A program made the translations under genes and the position numbers. From assembly GCA_016715205.1 (NCBI GenBank), contig JADKBC010000004.1, positions 124,001-188,000 on the forward strand: a DNA stretch of 64,000 bases. The letters are read 5' to 3'. The notes beneath the pieces are model-generated. The model was not told where the DNA came from and did no database searches. It saw only the letters and a program-made list of their open reading frames with translations. Of the stretch, positions 15,082-24,227 are shown one piece after another (position 1 is the stretch's first letter; every line of letters begins with the position of its first letter). This stretch comes from Holophaga sp. GTDB lineage: Bacteria > Acidobacteriota > Holophagae > Holophagales > Holophagaceae.

Positions 15082-17259
15082 TTACAGGTTCTTCTTCAGA
15101 AACTCCCAGGTTTTCCAGTAGCGGAACCACACTTGTTCGGGTGTTCGCGGGCCGTGGCCGCTGCCGGGGAGCAGCACCAATTCGTGGTCCTTGCCTGCTT
15201 TCTGGAGGGCGTCCACGAACTGGATGGTGTTCTGGGGATGCACATTGTCATCGAGCGTGCCGTGGAAAAGCAGCATGCGGCCTTCAAGGTCCTTGGCCGA
15301 TTTCATCAGGCTTGTGCCGTCATAGCCCGCGGCGTTGTCCTTGGGTAGGCCCATGTAGCGCTCGGTATAGATGCTGTCGTACAGGCGGTAATCCGTGACG
15401 GGTGCGCCCACAATGCCCACCTTCCACGCCTTACTGTGGGTAAGCGCATAGGCGCTCATGAAGCCGCCGTAGCTCCAGCCATCAATGGCCACACGGTTCA
15501 TGTCGGCCCAGCCCTGCTGTTTGAGCCACGCCAAGCCATCCAATTGGTCTTCCAGTTCGGTTTGGCCCAGCCGTTTGTAGGCGGTGTAGGCGCTGGCAGG
15601 CCCTTTGTTCGAGGCGCTGCGGTTATCACACACCCACACCACATAGCCCTGCTGCGCCAGGAAGTGCCACCAGAGGTTGAAGCGCCCAAAGGCGTTCGCC
15701 ACGGTGGGGGCGTGGGGTCCACCATAGATTTCCTGAAACACGGGGTATTTCTTGGTGGGGTCAAAAGTCGGTGGCAGCACCAGCATGGTTTCCATGGGAA
15801 ATCCATCGTGGGTGGTCACCTGCTGGAATTTCACGGTGCCCAGTTGGAGCTTCTTGAAGGCCTCCGTTACCGGCTCATCGGTCAGTGGCAGGGCCTTGCC
15901 ATTGAGATCAAAAAGGAGCTGCCGGGCAGGGGTGGTTGCATCCGTCCAACGATCCTGAAAACGCGAGAAGGTGGGATCGAACAACACGCGATGGATGCCC
16001 GGCTGCTGGGTGAGTCGCGTGAGCTTGGCGTTGGCTGTTTTCCCGTCCAGAGCCACGGAATAGGCATCCAGGCCGATGGCACTGCGCTCCGTGCCGCTGA
16101 AGTAGGCGCGGCCGGATTTTTCATCCACGCCATGGAAGGTGCGCACATCCCAGGGGCCGTCCGTGATGGCCCGACGCACAGTGCCTTCTGGATCGCAGTG
16201 GTAAAGGTGGCGGAAGCCCGTGCGATCCGATTCCCAAATGAAACTGCCGTCCTTCAGAAAATGGGGCAGGGGCAAGCGATCCTGCCAGGCTTTGCTGGTT
16301 TCGCGGATCAAGGCCTTGCCCGTTGGGTTTTCATACCGACGCAATTCCAACCATGTCTGGATTCGGTCCTGGAAGGCCGCCAGCACCCGGCCCTTGGGGT
16401 CCCAACCGACCTGCACAATCAGGGTTTCCTGGCCTGGATAGGGGTTTTCCATCCAAACGGTATTCCCGGAAAGGTCCACCACGCCCAGCTTCACCTCAGC
16501 ATTGGGATCGCCTGCCTTGGGGTAGCGCAGAGGCACTTGCTTTTGAGGTTGGCTGCGGTCATCCAGCAGCATATGGATGGGCTCCTGGCTCACATCAAAA
16601 CTGAGGTAGGCCAAACGGCGGGAATCGGGAGCCCACCAGAAGGCCTTGGCGCTGCCACGGCCATAGATTTCCTCGTCGTAAACCCAATCCAGACGCCCAT
16701 TCAGCCGTGTTTCATGGCCGCCCTGGGTGAGGCGGGTCTCCTTGGTGGTGGCGAGCTCCACCACGTACAGGTCGTTGCCCCGCAGAAACGCGATTTTCTG
16801 GGCATCGGGGCTCAAAGTCACCGCATCCTTGGCGGAGCCATCGGTGCTGAGGCGGCGGACCGTAAGGTCATCCCGTTTAACCCAGTAGAGATCACGTTCC
16901 ACGGTAATCAAGAATGCATCCATGGTCCCGGTCCAAAGGCTTGGCCCGCGTTCTGCGGCCGCCTTGGCCGGAGCTTCGGGCGCGCCAGCTTTGACGAGCG
17001 CCTCTTTGACCGCCGTGGGTTGAAGGAGTGACTGGGCTTTTCCGGTACTCGGGTCGAGGCGGAACAGCTCACCCTTACGGTTTTCCATCAACTGGCCGTC
17101 CGGCATCCATGTGCGTTGGGGGGCGGGCATGGCCAGGTAGTTCACGCGCTGTTGGGGATGGAATAGTTTTTCCAAGGTGAGTTGGCTGGCCTCTTGGGCG
17201 ACCAAGGGTCCAGCGACTAGCGCCGGAATGAGGCCAAAGGAAAGGGCACGGAGGCGCAT
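15082..17259 (-). CDS. Exported S9 prolyl oligopeptidase / dipeptidyl peptidase IV
   Basis: A serine peptidase releasing N-terminal dipeptides, usually Xaa-Pro. 725 residues with a signal peptide (MRLRALSFGLIPALVAGPLVAQ), an N-terminal beta-propeller (about 30-470) and a C-terminal alpha/beta hydrolase. The catalytic triad is visible: Ser in GWSYGGFMS, Asp in DDNVHPQNT, His in GSGHGP. The double-Glu motif region DWVYDEEIYGR, which anchors the substrate N-terminus in DPP IV, is present. The start follows CAGGAG. It probably feeds peptides to uptake systems such as the POT transporter next door. Confidence 0.94.
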   Translation of the reverse strand: MRLRALSFGLIPALVAGPLVAQEASQLTLEKLFHPQQRVNYLAMPAPQRTWMPDGQLMENRKGELFRLDPSTGKAQSLLQPTAVKEALVKAGAPEAPAKAAAERGPSLWTGTMDAFLITVERDLYWVKRDDLTVRRLSTDGSAKDAVTLSPDAQKIAFLRGNDLYVVELATTKETRLTQGGHETRLNGRLDWVYDEEIYGRGSAKAFWWAPDSRRLAYLSFDVSQEPIHMLLDDRSQPQKQVPLRYPKAGDPNAEVKLGVVDLSGNTVWMENPYPGQETLIVQVGWDPKGRVLAAFQDRIQTWLELRRYENPTGKALIRETSKAWQDRLPLPHFLKDGSFIWESDRTGFRHLYHCDPEGTVRRAITDGPWDVRTFHGVDEKSGRAYFSGTERSAIGLDAYSVALDGKTANAKLTRLTQQPGIHRVLFDPTFSRFQDRWTDATTPARQLLFDLNGKALPLTDEPVTEAFKKLQLGTVKFQQVTTHDGFPMETMLVLPPTFDPTKKYPVFQEIYGGPHAPTVANAFGRFNLWWHFLAQQGYVVWVCDNRSASNKGPASAYTAYKRLGQTELEDQLDGLAWLKQQGWADMNRVAIDGWSYGGFMSAYALTHSKAWKVGIVGAPVTDYRLYDSIYTERYMGLPKDNAAGYDGTSLMKSAKDLEGRMLLFHGTLDDNVHPQNTIQFVDALQKAGKDHELVLLPGSGHGPRTPEQVWFRYWKTWEFLKKNL

Positions 17260-17314
17260 GAATACTCCTGGAATGGGCAAGTGTATCGCATTGCGATGCC
17301 TGATCGAAGCAGGC

Positions 17315-17353
17315 AAAAAGAGAGGGCCGTAGGCGTTTTCCCACGGCCCTCTT
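17315..17353 (-). terminator. Terminator of the Xaa-Pro peptidase gene
   Basis: A 10 bp stem AGAGGGCCGT/ACGGCCCTCT followed on the minus strand by CTTTTT. It lies 15 bases past the peptidase stop and before the S9 gene. Confidence 0.85.
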
Positions 17354-17367
17354 CCTGGAAAATAGAT

Positions 17368-18690
17368 TCAGTTCGGTAAGTGTTCCCGGGTGAGGTTCCG
17401 AGGAGCGCCTTCCGTTACCAGCACGTTGTCCTCGATGCGGATGCCGCCGAGGGTGCTGAGTTCATCGATGAGCGTCCAGTTGAAACGGCTTGCGTGCTCA
17501 CCTTCCCGGAAAGGTCGGAGCAGCATCGGGATGAAGTAGAGCCCGGGCTCGATGGTGACAATCTGACGGGGTTCCAGGGTGCGGGTGGTGCGCAGGCTGG
17601 GGTATTCCGCCGGAGGTGCCTGGAAGGTGCCATCGGGGCCCGCCAGTTTGCCGCCCACATCATGCACCTGGATGCCCAGGTGATGGCCCAGGCCATGGGG
17701 CAGGAAGGCGCGGGAGAAACCTTTGGCCACGGATTCTTCCACGGAAGCATGCACGATTCCGGATTCCTTCAGCAGGGCGGCGACCTTCAAATGGGCCTGG
17801 TGATGGAGCTGGCCGAAGGGCAGGGCATTCTTGACCGCAGCGCAGAGTTCCAGCTGGAGTTTTTCCATGCCTGCCACCAGGGCCACGAATCGGGCGTCGC
17901 AGGTGGGGGAGGTAACGGTGCGGGTGATATCGGAAGCGTAGTCCCGCACTCGGGCACCGCAATCCAAGATCATAGTTTCGCCATTCTTGTGGGTGCGTTT
18001 GTTCTCGTAGTGCAGGGTGGCGCCCTTCTCGTTGAGGGCCACGATGGAGGAAAAGGCCAGTTCATGATCCAGGCAGCCCACCCCCTGGGCAAATGCGTGG
18101 TGGATCTCCAGCTCGGAAGCCCCCGCCAGGAAAGCTTTGCGCCCGGCCAAATGGCCCTTGGCGCCAAGGACCGTGGCTTCTTCCAGGTTACGGATTTCGT
18201 AGGCGCTCTTGTAGGCACGGCCCCAGTCCAGATACGCGGTGAGCTTCACAGGGTTGATGCCGAGCCCAGCGGTTTCTGCTCGTTCCACTTCGTTGCCGAT
18301 ATAGGCGGCAAGAGTGGGTTTGCCCACGGCTTCCCACACGGCGTCCAGACTGGGGCATTCCACCAGTTCAAAGCCCTCGACCCAGAATGGTGTGCCGCCC
18401 CAGATGGCTTCCAGGCTTAGCTGCTCGTACCAGAAATCCTCAGGGGCGTAGCGGGCCAGCAGCGGTTTCTTGCCGGGGCGGATCACCAGGGCGTGGTGTG
18501 GGCCCATCAAGGGGCAGTAATGGCGGAAATGGGGCGTGGGCCGGAAGGGGGCGTCCTGGTCGTCCGCGAAGTGCGTGTACGCGGCGCCGCTGGAGATGAC
18601 AAGCGCGTCAAAGCCATTGGCCGCAAGCGCCTGCTCCGCATAGGCGAGTCGCTCCTTCAGGTGGTCGAGGAAAAGGGATTTCAGGTCCAT
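17368..18690 (-). CDS. pepQ: Xaa-Pro dipeptidase (M24 family, PepQ-like)
   Basis: A metallopeptidase cleaving Xaa-Pro dipeptides, 440 residues, close to E. coli PepQ in length. The M24 'pita bread' metal ligands are seen in order: Asp in LDCGARVRDYASDITRT, His in LPHGLGHHLGIQVHD, Glu in TIEPGLYF and the last Glu in GIRIEDNVLV. N-terminal region about 1-150 is the non-catalytic domain. The start MDLKSLFLDHL has CGGAG ahead of it. Adjacent to the S9 peptidase, it completes a proline-peptide degradation set. Confidence 0.92.
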   Translation of the reverse strand: MDLKSLFLDHLKERLAYAEQALAANGFDALVISSGAAYTHFADDQDAPFRPTPHFRHYCPLMGPHHALVIRPGKKPLLARYAPEDFWYEQLSLEAIWGGTPFWVEGFELVECPSLDAVWEAVGKPTLAAYIGNEVERAETAGLGINPVKLTAYLDWGRAYKSAYEIRNLEEATVLGAKGHLAGRKAFLAGASELEIHHAFAQGVGCLDHELAFSSIVALNEKGATLHYENKRTHKNGETMILDCGARVRDYASDITRTVTSPTCDARFVALVAGMEKLQLELCAAVKNALPFGQLHHQAHLKVAALLKESGIVHASVEESVAKGFSRAFLPHGLGHHLGIQVHDVGGKLAGPDGTFQAPPAEYPSLRTTRTLEPRQIVTIEPGLYFIPMLLRPFREGEHASRFNWTLIDELSTLGGIRIEDNVLVTEGAPRNLTREHLPN

Positions 18691-18887
18691 GGGATCTCCG
18701 GGTGGGGCGCTCGTCCCGATTATGGAAGCAAACCTCCCTTTAGGAACAGATCCCTGCACGTCGAGGTTCGTTCTCTGCAATTCAGGGTGCCCTATCAACG
18801 CTTCGCACTCCCCGGTGAGCCTTTTCCATCCGGAGGCACTCTACTGTTGTGGAGCGGAAATCATCTGCCCCACACCAAGGAGGCTTT

Positions 18888-19400
18888 ATGATCACTCGGA
18901 CGTTTTTTGCCCTTGCGCTGGGCTTGTCCCTTGCGGCACCCATGGCCGCCCTGGAACCACCACCCGGCCCCCCGCCCGGCATGCATCGCGGCCATGGCTT
19001 TGGACCCTTGATGATGTGGGGCCTGGACCTTACCGATGCACAAAAGGCCAGCATGAAGGCCATTGCCGAAAGGCACCACGCGGCCATGAAACCGAAGTTT
19101 GAGGCCGCCGCCGAGGCCCGCAAGGCCTTGCATGGGGCCATGCAGGATCCCGCCACCTCACCTGAGCAGTTGAAAGCCCTGCACGACAAGGCTTCCCAGG
19201 CTCAGTTCGAATTGGCCCTGGACCGCCGAGCCATGCGACAGGAAAGCCTCGCCCTGCTTACCCCCGAGCAGAAAGCCAAGGCCGAAAAGCTGCGGGTTGA
19301 GATGCAACAGCGCCCCGAACATCCCCGCGGACCCGAAGGCCCCCATCGCGGCATGCCCCATGATCCAGGGATGCGGCCCAATGGCCCCATGAAGAAGTAA
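18888..19400 (+). CDS. Spy/CpxP-like periplasmic LTxxQ protein
   Basis: 170 residues: signal peptide (MITRTFFALALGLSLAAPMAA), a Pro/Gly/His-rich stretch, then a helical hairpin with two LTxxQ motifs (LDLTDAQKASM and LALLTPEQKAKA), the mark of the Spy/CpxP family of periplasmic chaperones and sensors. The C-terminus is Pro/His/Met-rich (PHRGMPHDPGMRPNGPMKK), possibly metal-binding. A strong AAGGAGG is placed before the ATG. It precedes a two-component pair by 11 bases, so it may be the periplasmic modulator of that kinase. Confidence 0.8.
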   Translation: MITRTFFALALGLSLAAPMAALEPPPGPPPGMHRGHGFGPLMMWGLDLTDAQKASMKAIAERHHAAMKPKFEAAAEARKALHGAMQDPATSPEQLKALHDKASQAQFELALDRRAMRQESLALLTPEQKAKAEKLRVEMQQRPEHPRGPEGPHRGMPHDPGMRPNGPMKK

Positions 19401-19411
19401 ACTGAATCTCC

Positions 19412-20524
19412 ATGCGACTTTCTGAACTCGGTTCGATCACCTGGACGAGAATCCGGCGCCCCGCCACTTGGGGCGCCGTACTCGCCTTTGGCTTGTTGTG
19501 GATTCTCACCCGCTGGGGCTTCGGCACGGCACCGAACCGTTGGCAGGAATTCGTCTACCCCCTTGCTTTGCCCTTTGCCTACTTGGCGCTCTCGCCGGTG
19601 CCCTGGCAGTGGACCGGGAATGACCGCCCCCTGGCCTCCACAGCACGCGGGCTGATTCAGGCCATTCCCTGGAATCTTGTGTGGGTGGTGGGCTTTTCGA
19701 TCTTGTTGGGCATGAATCATGGCGCTGAACGCCGCGGGGTGGGTCCCAGCCCGGCCGGTCGGCACGGCCCAGGCCCCCGAATGGAGCTGCCTGAGCCGCC
19801 ACCGCCGCATCGCTTGCTGCACCCCCGCGTGGTGACCCTGGCCATCGCCAACCTTTCCTTTGCCATGCTGCTGGGGTGGATTCTGGCGGACAAGGAACGG
19901 GCCGAACGCAAGGAATCCGATGCCATGCGTGCCGCCGATGCGGCCCAAGCCCGCGCGCTCCAGGCCCAGATGAATCCCCATGTGCTGTTCAATGCCATTA
20001 GCGGATTGACCGAGCTGGTGCGGGAGGATCCCAAAGCGGCCGAAGATGCCCTGGTGAGTTTGGCTTCGTTGCTGCGAGGGCTTCTCGAAAACAGCTCCCG
20101 AGCCCTGGCACCCTTGGCTTCCGAACGCGCCCTGATTGAACAGTATTTGGCCCTGGAAACCATTCGCTTGGGCCATCGCCTGCGGGTGGCCTGGGATTGG
20201 GACCAAGCATTGGAGACCTGCGAATTGCCACCGCTGTTGTTGCAACCCCTGGTGGAAAATGCCATCAAGCACGGGGTGGCTCCGAACCGCGGGGGTGGTG
20301 AGCTAAACATCTTTTTGCGGGGCGGCGGTGACCACCTCGCCTTGGGCGTAGCCAATACGGGGCAACCGTTGATCGAACATGCGCCTGAGGGCATCGGCCT
20401 CCGCAACCTGCGGGAGCGCCTGGCGCTCCTGGGCGAACCGCCTGAGGCGCTCACACTGCGTCGTGAGGGCACCTGGACCCTGGCAGAACTGCGCATGACA
20501 CACCTGAAAACGGGGCAACCATGA
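19412..20524 (+). CDS. LytS-type sensor histidine kinase
   Basis: A 370-residue membrane kinase. About four N-terminal hydrophobic segments (near 20-37, 45-62, 80-97, 141-160) are followed by a His_kinase domain with the phospho-acceptor His in QMNPHVLFNAISGL, and an HATPase domain with N-box LLQPLVENAIKHGV and G-box GIGLRNLRERL. This is the LytS/YehU class that pairs with LytTR regulators. The segment between membrane helices is Pro/Gly/His-rich. The stop overlaps the regulator start by four bases. Confidence 0.92.
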   Translation: MRLSELGSITWTRIRRPATWGAVLAFGLLWILTRWGFGTAPNRWQEFVYPLALPFAYLALSPVPWQWTGNDRPLASTARGLIQAIPWNLVWVVGFSILLGMNHGAERRGVGPSPAGRHGPGPRMELPEPPPPHRLLHPRVVTLAIANLSFAMLLGWILADKERAERKESDAMRAADAAQARALQAQMNPHVLFNAISGLTELVREDPKAAEDALVSLASLLRGLLENSSRALAPLASERALIEQYLALETIRLGHRLRVAWDWDQALETCELPPLLLQPLVENAIKHGVAPNRGGGELNIFLRGGGDHLALGVANTGQPLIEHAPEGIGLRNLRERLALLGEPPEALTLRREGTWTLAELRMTHLKTGQP

Positions 20525-21240
20525 ACGCACCCCTGCGGGTACTCGTGGCCGAGGACGAACCCTATAACCGCCGGCGCCTGGTGCGCTTATTGGGCGAAGC
20601 CCAGTGCGAGGTGGTGGCCGAATTGGAGGATGGCCCCGCCGTGTTGGAATGGCTGGAAAAGGGTGGGGACGCGGATGTCCTGTTCCTGGACATCCAGATG
20701 CCTGGCCTCACCGGGCTGGATGTGGCCGAGGATCTGCCACGGCCCTTTCCTATCGTGTTCGTCACCGCCTATGCCGAACACGCGATCCGCGCCTTCGAAC
20801 AGGCCGCGGTGGATTACCTGCTGAAGCCCGTGACGGCGGACCGTCTGGAGAAAACGCTGCAGCGTCTTCGCACGCCCCAGGCCCATTCCGAGGCCCCCAA
20901 ACCAACGGGGCCGCTTCGCTACCCCGTCAAGGCGGGCGAAGGGCTCATCTTCCTGGATCTGGCCAAGACCACCCACTTCACCTTTGAGGATGGGGTGGTG
21001 TGGGCCCATGCTGGAGAACGTTTCCGAACCATTTGGAAGAGCCTTTCCGAGGCGGAAATTGCCCTGGCTGGCCGAGGCCTGATCCGCGGGCATCGCCACC
21101 TTCTGCTGCGGCCCGAGGCCATCATGGGCGTGCGCCCCGGCGATTCCGGGCGCTTACTGGCTCGCATCGCTGGAGGAGCAGAGCTGGAGATCAGTCGGGG
21201 CGCCGCGCCGATCTTGAAAAAGTGCCTGGGGCTCGGTTAA
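20521..21240 (+). CDS. LytTR-family response regulator
   Basis: 239 residues: receiver domain (about 5-120) with the acidic pocket AEDE, phospho-acceptor Asp in VLFLDIQMPG and Lys in LLKPVTADR; C-terminal LytTR DNA-binding domain (about 135-235) with the FRTIWKSLSEAE and RGHRHLLLRPEAIMGV pattern. It forms a pair with the upstream kinase. Its stop overlaps that of convergent mqnA by four bases, so no terminator separates them. Confidence 0.9.
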   Translation: MNAPLRVLVAEDEPYNRRRLVRLLGEAQCEVVAELEDGPAVLEWLEKGGDADVLFLDIQMPGLTGLDVAEDLPRPFPIVFVTAYAEHAIRAFEQAAVDYLLKPVTADRLEKTLQRLRTPQAHSEAPKPTGPLRYPVKAGEGLIFLDLAKTTHFTFEDGVVWAHAGERFRTIWKSLSEAEIALAGRGLIRGHRHLLLRPEAIMGVRPGDSGRLLARIAGGAELEISRGAAPILKKCLGLG

Positions 21241-22046
21241 AGGAACAGTAGCGGTTTCCCGGCCTCGGCGAATCCATGCCGGACGGCCTTCTCGAAGAAA
21301 AGTCCCAGGCTTTCCCGCTCGGCTTCGCCCAGGTGGTAGCTGATGTTTTCCGTGAGGTATTCACGGAGTTCCAGCTTGGTCCAGCCGATGGCGTGCCAAG
21401 CTTCCTCGATAATCGCGGTGAGATGCTGCTGGCCCATGTCCAGGCTTTTCTGGAAAAAGGGTGCCACGCCACCGGGCACCGGCACCTCGGGCGCGGCTTC
21501 ACGCACCATCCAGAGGGCGAACACAAAGGGCAGGCCCGTCCACGCGTGCCATTCCTCGGCGAGGTCCATGACGATCAGGCCCTCCTTGCGCGCCCGCATG
21601 GCGGGATCCCCAATGACCAAGGCTGCGTCGTGGGTTTCCAGCATGCGCTCCAGGTCCGGGCCCATGGTGTGCGTGGTGGGCGTGGTGCCATAGCGTTCAC
21701 GGAGCAGGATTTGGCCCAGCACCACGGAACTGCGGCTGGAGGTATCCAGGGCAAGGCTCTTGATCGCTTCGGGGGGAACTTTGGAGAGGATCACCACGCT
21801 GCGAACCCGCTTGGGTGAGGCAATGCAAAGGCCGGGCACGATGCGCAAATCCGGGATGCGGAGGAATTCGATGGAGCTGATGAGACCAGCATCCACCTCT
21901 CCGGACCGCAACTGGTCCGCACAGACCGAAGGCACCTGGAACTTGAGGTGAAAATGCTCGTATCCCAAGCCCCGCTTGAACCCGTAGTTGAGGGGGGCGG
22001 AATTGAGGTAATCGATGATGGAAATTCGGAAAGGGCGATCAGGCAT
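21237..22046 (-). CDS. mqnA: Chorismate dehydratase MqnA (futalosine menaquinone pathway)
   Basis: MqnA converts chorismate to 3-[(1-carboxyvinyl)oxy]benzoate, the first step of the futalosine route to menaquinone. The 269-residue protein has the periplasmic-binding-like fold with the family start RISIIDYLNSAPLNYGF, GEVDAGLISSIEF, TSSRSSVVLGQILL and ALVIGDPAM. Presence of this gene implies the organism makes menaquinone by the futalosine rather than the MenF-D route. No other mqn gene is nearby. Confidence 0.93.
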   Translation of the reverse strand: MPDRPFRISIIDYLNSAPLNYGFKRGLGYEHFHLKFQVPSVCADQLRSGEVDAGLISSIEFLRIPDLRIVPGLCIASPKRVRSVVILSKVPPEAIKSLALDTSSRSSVVLGQILLRERYGTTPTTHTMGPDLERMLETHDAALVIGDPAMRARKEGLIVMDLAEEWHAWTGLPFVFALWMVREAAPEVPVPGGVAPFFQKSLDMGQQHLTAIIEEAWHAIGWTKLELREYLTENISYHLGEAERESLGLFFEKAVRHGFAEAGKPLLFL

Positions 22047-22118
22047 GGGGAAAGTCTACCTCCGGACACGATGCAGAAAGCCAATCCCATTCCTTTAAAT
22101 CAGTGCCATCATGTGCAC

Positions 22119-22622
22119 ATGACCCTTTGGTACTACGAAATCGAGACCCCGTTGGGCTCCATGATCGCCGCCTTCGACGACCGGGGAAAACTGCGGGAAC
22201 TGACCTTCGGTGGCCTGGATCCCCGCGCCACGGCGCCCTTGGCGCCCAAGGTCCAGCGGGAAGCGCACCATTTTCTGATCAAGCAACTCGATGCCTACTT
22301 CAACCGCAACCTCCGCACCTTCACGGTGCCCGTGGATCCCCAGGGAACGGAATTCCAAAAACGGGTGTGGGAAGAACTTTTGAACATTCCCTACGGAGTG
22401 ACCATCAGCTACCTGGATCTTGCCCGGCGGTTGGGGGATGAAAATCTTGTGCGGGCCGTGGGTTCTGCCAACGGTGCCAACCCCATCGCCATCCTGATCC
22501 CCTGCCATCGGGTGATCGGGTCTGACCGCAGTCTCACGGGTTACGCGGGTGGGCTGGAGCGCAAAGAAGCCCTCCTCAAGTTGGAAGGTGCCATCCAAAC
22601 CCCGCCACCGTTGCCGTTTTAG
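22119..22622 (+). CDS. ogt: Methylated-DNA-protein-cysteine methyltransferase
   Basis: Repairs O6-methylguanine by transferring the methyl group to its own cysteine. 167 residues; the acceptor Cys is in IPCHRVIG, preceded by the helix-turn-helix with arginine finger (VGSANGANPIAILIPCHRV). An N-terminal RNase H-like domain (about 1-80) fits Ogt. The start MTLWYYEIETPLGSM is the family start; the frame is open another 57 codons upstream but that part overlaps divergent mqnA. The stop overlaps that of convergent speD. Confidence 0.92.
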   Translation: MTLWYYEIETPLGSMIAAFDDRGKLRELTFGGLDPRATAPLAPKVQREAHHFLIKQLDAYFNRNLRTFTVPVDPQGTEFQKRVWEELLNIPYGVTISYLDLARRLGDENLVRAVGSANGANPIAILIPCHRVIGSDRSLTGYAGGLERKEALLKLEGAIQTPPPLPF

Positions 22623-22966
22623 AGTTCGCCGCGCGGGATTTCCTGCATGGAAATTTCCTGGGCTTCCAGTGCTTGGCGCATGAATTCGATCGCAGCCAGG
22701 GGATCCACACCCTTGCCGCAGGTGAAGTAATCCAGAGCGGCAAAGGCGTGCTCGGGCCAGGTGTGGATGGCCAGATGGCTTTCAGCCACCACCACCACGC
22801 CGCTGATGCCCAGGGGCTCAAAGTGATGAAAGCTTTGAGTCACCACGGTGGCGCCACTGACTTTCGCCGCTTGGACCATGGCCGATTGCACAAGCGCAAG
22901 GTCCGCGAGCCGCGTGGGTTCGCAGCCCTTCATTTCGGCAAGCAGGTGGCGTCCAAGGGCAGGCAT
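22619..22966 (-). CDS. speD: S-adenosylmethionine decarboxylase proenzyme SpeD
   Basis: Makes decarboxylated SAM, the aminopropyl donor for spermidine. The 115-residue proenzyme is of the small archaeal/Bacillus type and self-cleaves at the Glu-Ser bond in VVVAESHLAIHTWPEH, generating the pyruvoyl group on Ser; His and Cys (DYFTCGKGVDP) of the active site are present. Spermidine synthase is not in the window. It is 9 bases downstream of the RlmD-like gene. Confidence 0.93.
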   Translation of the reverse strand: MPALGRHLLAEMKGCEPTRLADLALVQSAMVQAAKVSGATVVTQSFHHFEPLGISGVVVVAESHLAIHTWPEHAFAALDYFTCGKGVDPLAAIEFMRQALEAQEISMQEIPRGEL

Positions 22967-22975
22967 TTCAAAAAC

Positions 22976-24163
22976 CTAGCAGGGTTTAAGCCGACCCACG
23001 AACTCCACATGGGGTGTCATGGGGAAGAGATCCAACACAGCTAGGTTTTCCAGGCGCCATTCTGGGGCCAGGCGCTTCACGTCCCGGCAGAAGGCTGCGC
23101 CGTCGCAACCCACGAGAATGAGCGTGCCCGCCTTGGCAGTGCGCAATTTTTCCGTGAAGGCGGGCGAAAGGCCGGCCCGGGGTGGATCCACCAGGATCAC
23201 ATCCTCGGGTTCACCCAAGCCATCCTCGATCCAGTCCGCCGCATCGGTGGCGTGGCAGGGGCCGGCAATGCCCAGCGATTCGAAATTCTTTTTCGCCCAG
23301 GCCACCGCATGGGGCTCAGATTCCACCAACACCGAACTCTGGAAACGATCCTGGAGAAGCCCAGAAAAAAGCCCAACACCGCCGTAGAGATCGAACAAGG
23401 TGTTGCCCCTCACGTCCCATTCCTCAAAGGTCTGGCGGAAGGCTGTCATGGCCCAGGGGGCTGACACCTGGAAGAAGCCTCCGGCGCGATGGCGCAGGGT
23501 GGCGTTCTGGAAGGTATGGGTGATGGGGTCAGTGGTCGGGTGCCAGCCATCAGGCTCCAAGCGCCAGGCCCGACCATCTTCCATGACCGCAAATACATGC
23601 TCGGCCGGGGTTCCTGTGGCTAACTCCCATCGCTGGGGGCGGGAGGGCAGGGCACCTTCCTCCAAGGCTTCCTGGAGCCGAGGCATGGCGGCGGAAAGCA
23701 CGGCGTGGGCAGCCGGACAGGCCTGAACGGGAACAATCGAGTGGCTTTTTCGGCGATGGAAGCCCAGGGTGCGGTTGCCCCAATGCAGTTGGATGCGGTG
23801 CCGCTTGGCCTCGGGAGGTGCGGGGCGCCACGCCCAGTCGAGCATGTCGGGCAGTTGGCGCCGCAGCAAATCTTCGACCATGAGTTTTTTCAGGTCAGGT
23901 GCATGGGACCCGGCTTCCCATAAATCGCAGCCTCCGCAGAGGCGGGCCACGGGGCAACCGGAAGGGGCCCGGCGCTTGTCCGAGGTCTGCCAGCGCAGCA
24001 CCTCGCCTTCCCCGTGGCGGGCCTTCCAGCGCACGTCGGCCTCCACTTCCTCGCCCGGGAACAGGGCCAGCGGCGCCGAAAGCAGGATGAGCCGACCATC
24101 TTCCTCCCGGCCCACGCCCAGGCCGCCCCAGGCCAGGCGCTCAATCTTGCCGATCCATTTCAC
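22976..24163 (-). CDS. 23S rRNA uracil-C5 methyltransferase-like protein (RlmD/RlmCD family)
   Basis: SAM-dependent RNA m5U methyltransferase. From the N-terminus: a TRAM domain (about 1-55), an iron-sulphur motif CPVARLCGGCDLW, and the C-terminal methyltransferase domain with LFDLYGGVGLFSGLL, the DPPRAG motif and the nucleophile Cys in LVGCDGAAFC. 395 residues if translation starts at the GTG at 24163 just before the TRAM domain; an ATG at 24208 is an alternative that would leave only 20 bases to the divergent gene. Which uracil (747 or 1939 equivalent) is modified cannot be told. Confidence 0.85.
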   Translation of the reverse strand: MKWIGKIERLAWGGLGVGREEDGRLILLSAPLALFPGEEVEADVRWKARHGEGEVLRWQTSDKRRAPSGCPVARLCGGCDLWEAGSHAPDLKKLMVEDLLRRQLPDMLDWAWRPAPPEAKRHRIQLHWGNRTLGFHRRKSHSIVPVQACPAAHAVLSAAMPRLQEALEEGALPSRPQRWELATGTPAEHVFAVMEDGRAWRLEPDGWHPTTDPITHTFQNATLRHRAGGFFQVSAPWAMTAFRQTFEEWDVRGNTLFDLYGGVGLFSGLLQDRFQSSVLVESEPHAVAWAKKNFESLGIAGPCHATDAADWIEDGLGEPEDVILVDPPRAGLSPAFTEKLRTAKAGTLILVGCDGAAFCRDVKRLAPEWRLENLAVLDLFPMTPHVEFVGRLKPC

Positions 24164-24227
24164 CTTCGGAGTTGACGACCCTTGGTACACTGGGGCCCGA
24201 TTCCTCATTGCCGATTTGGAGCCATCC

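Noticed and set aside
15436..17031. A 531-codon open frame antisense to the S9 peptidase
   Set aside because: The peptidase has an intact catalytic triad in the other strand; this frame is a codon-bias shadow.
24172..24191. TTGACG and TACACT as a promoter for the HD-GYP gene
   Set aside because: Only 8 bases separate the hexamers, too few for a sigma70 promoter.
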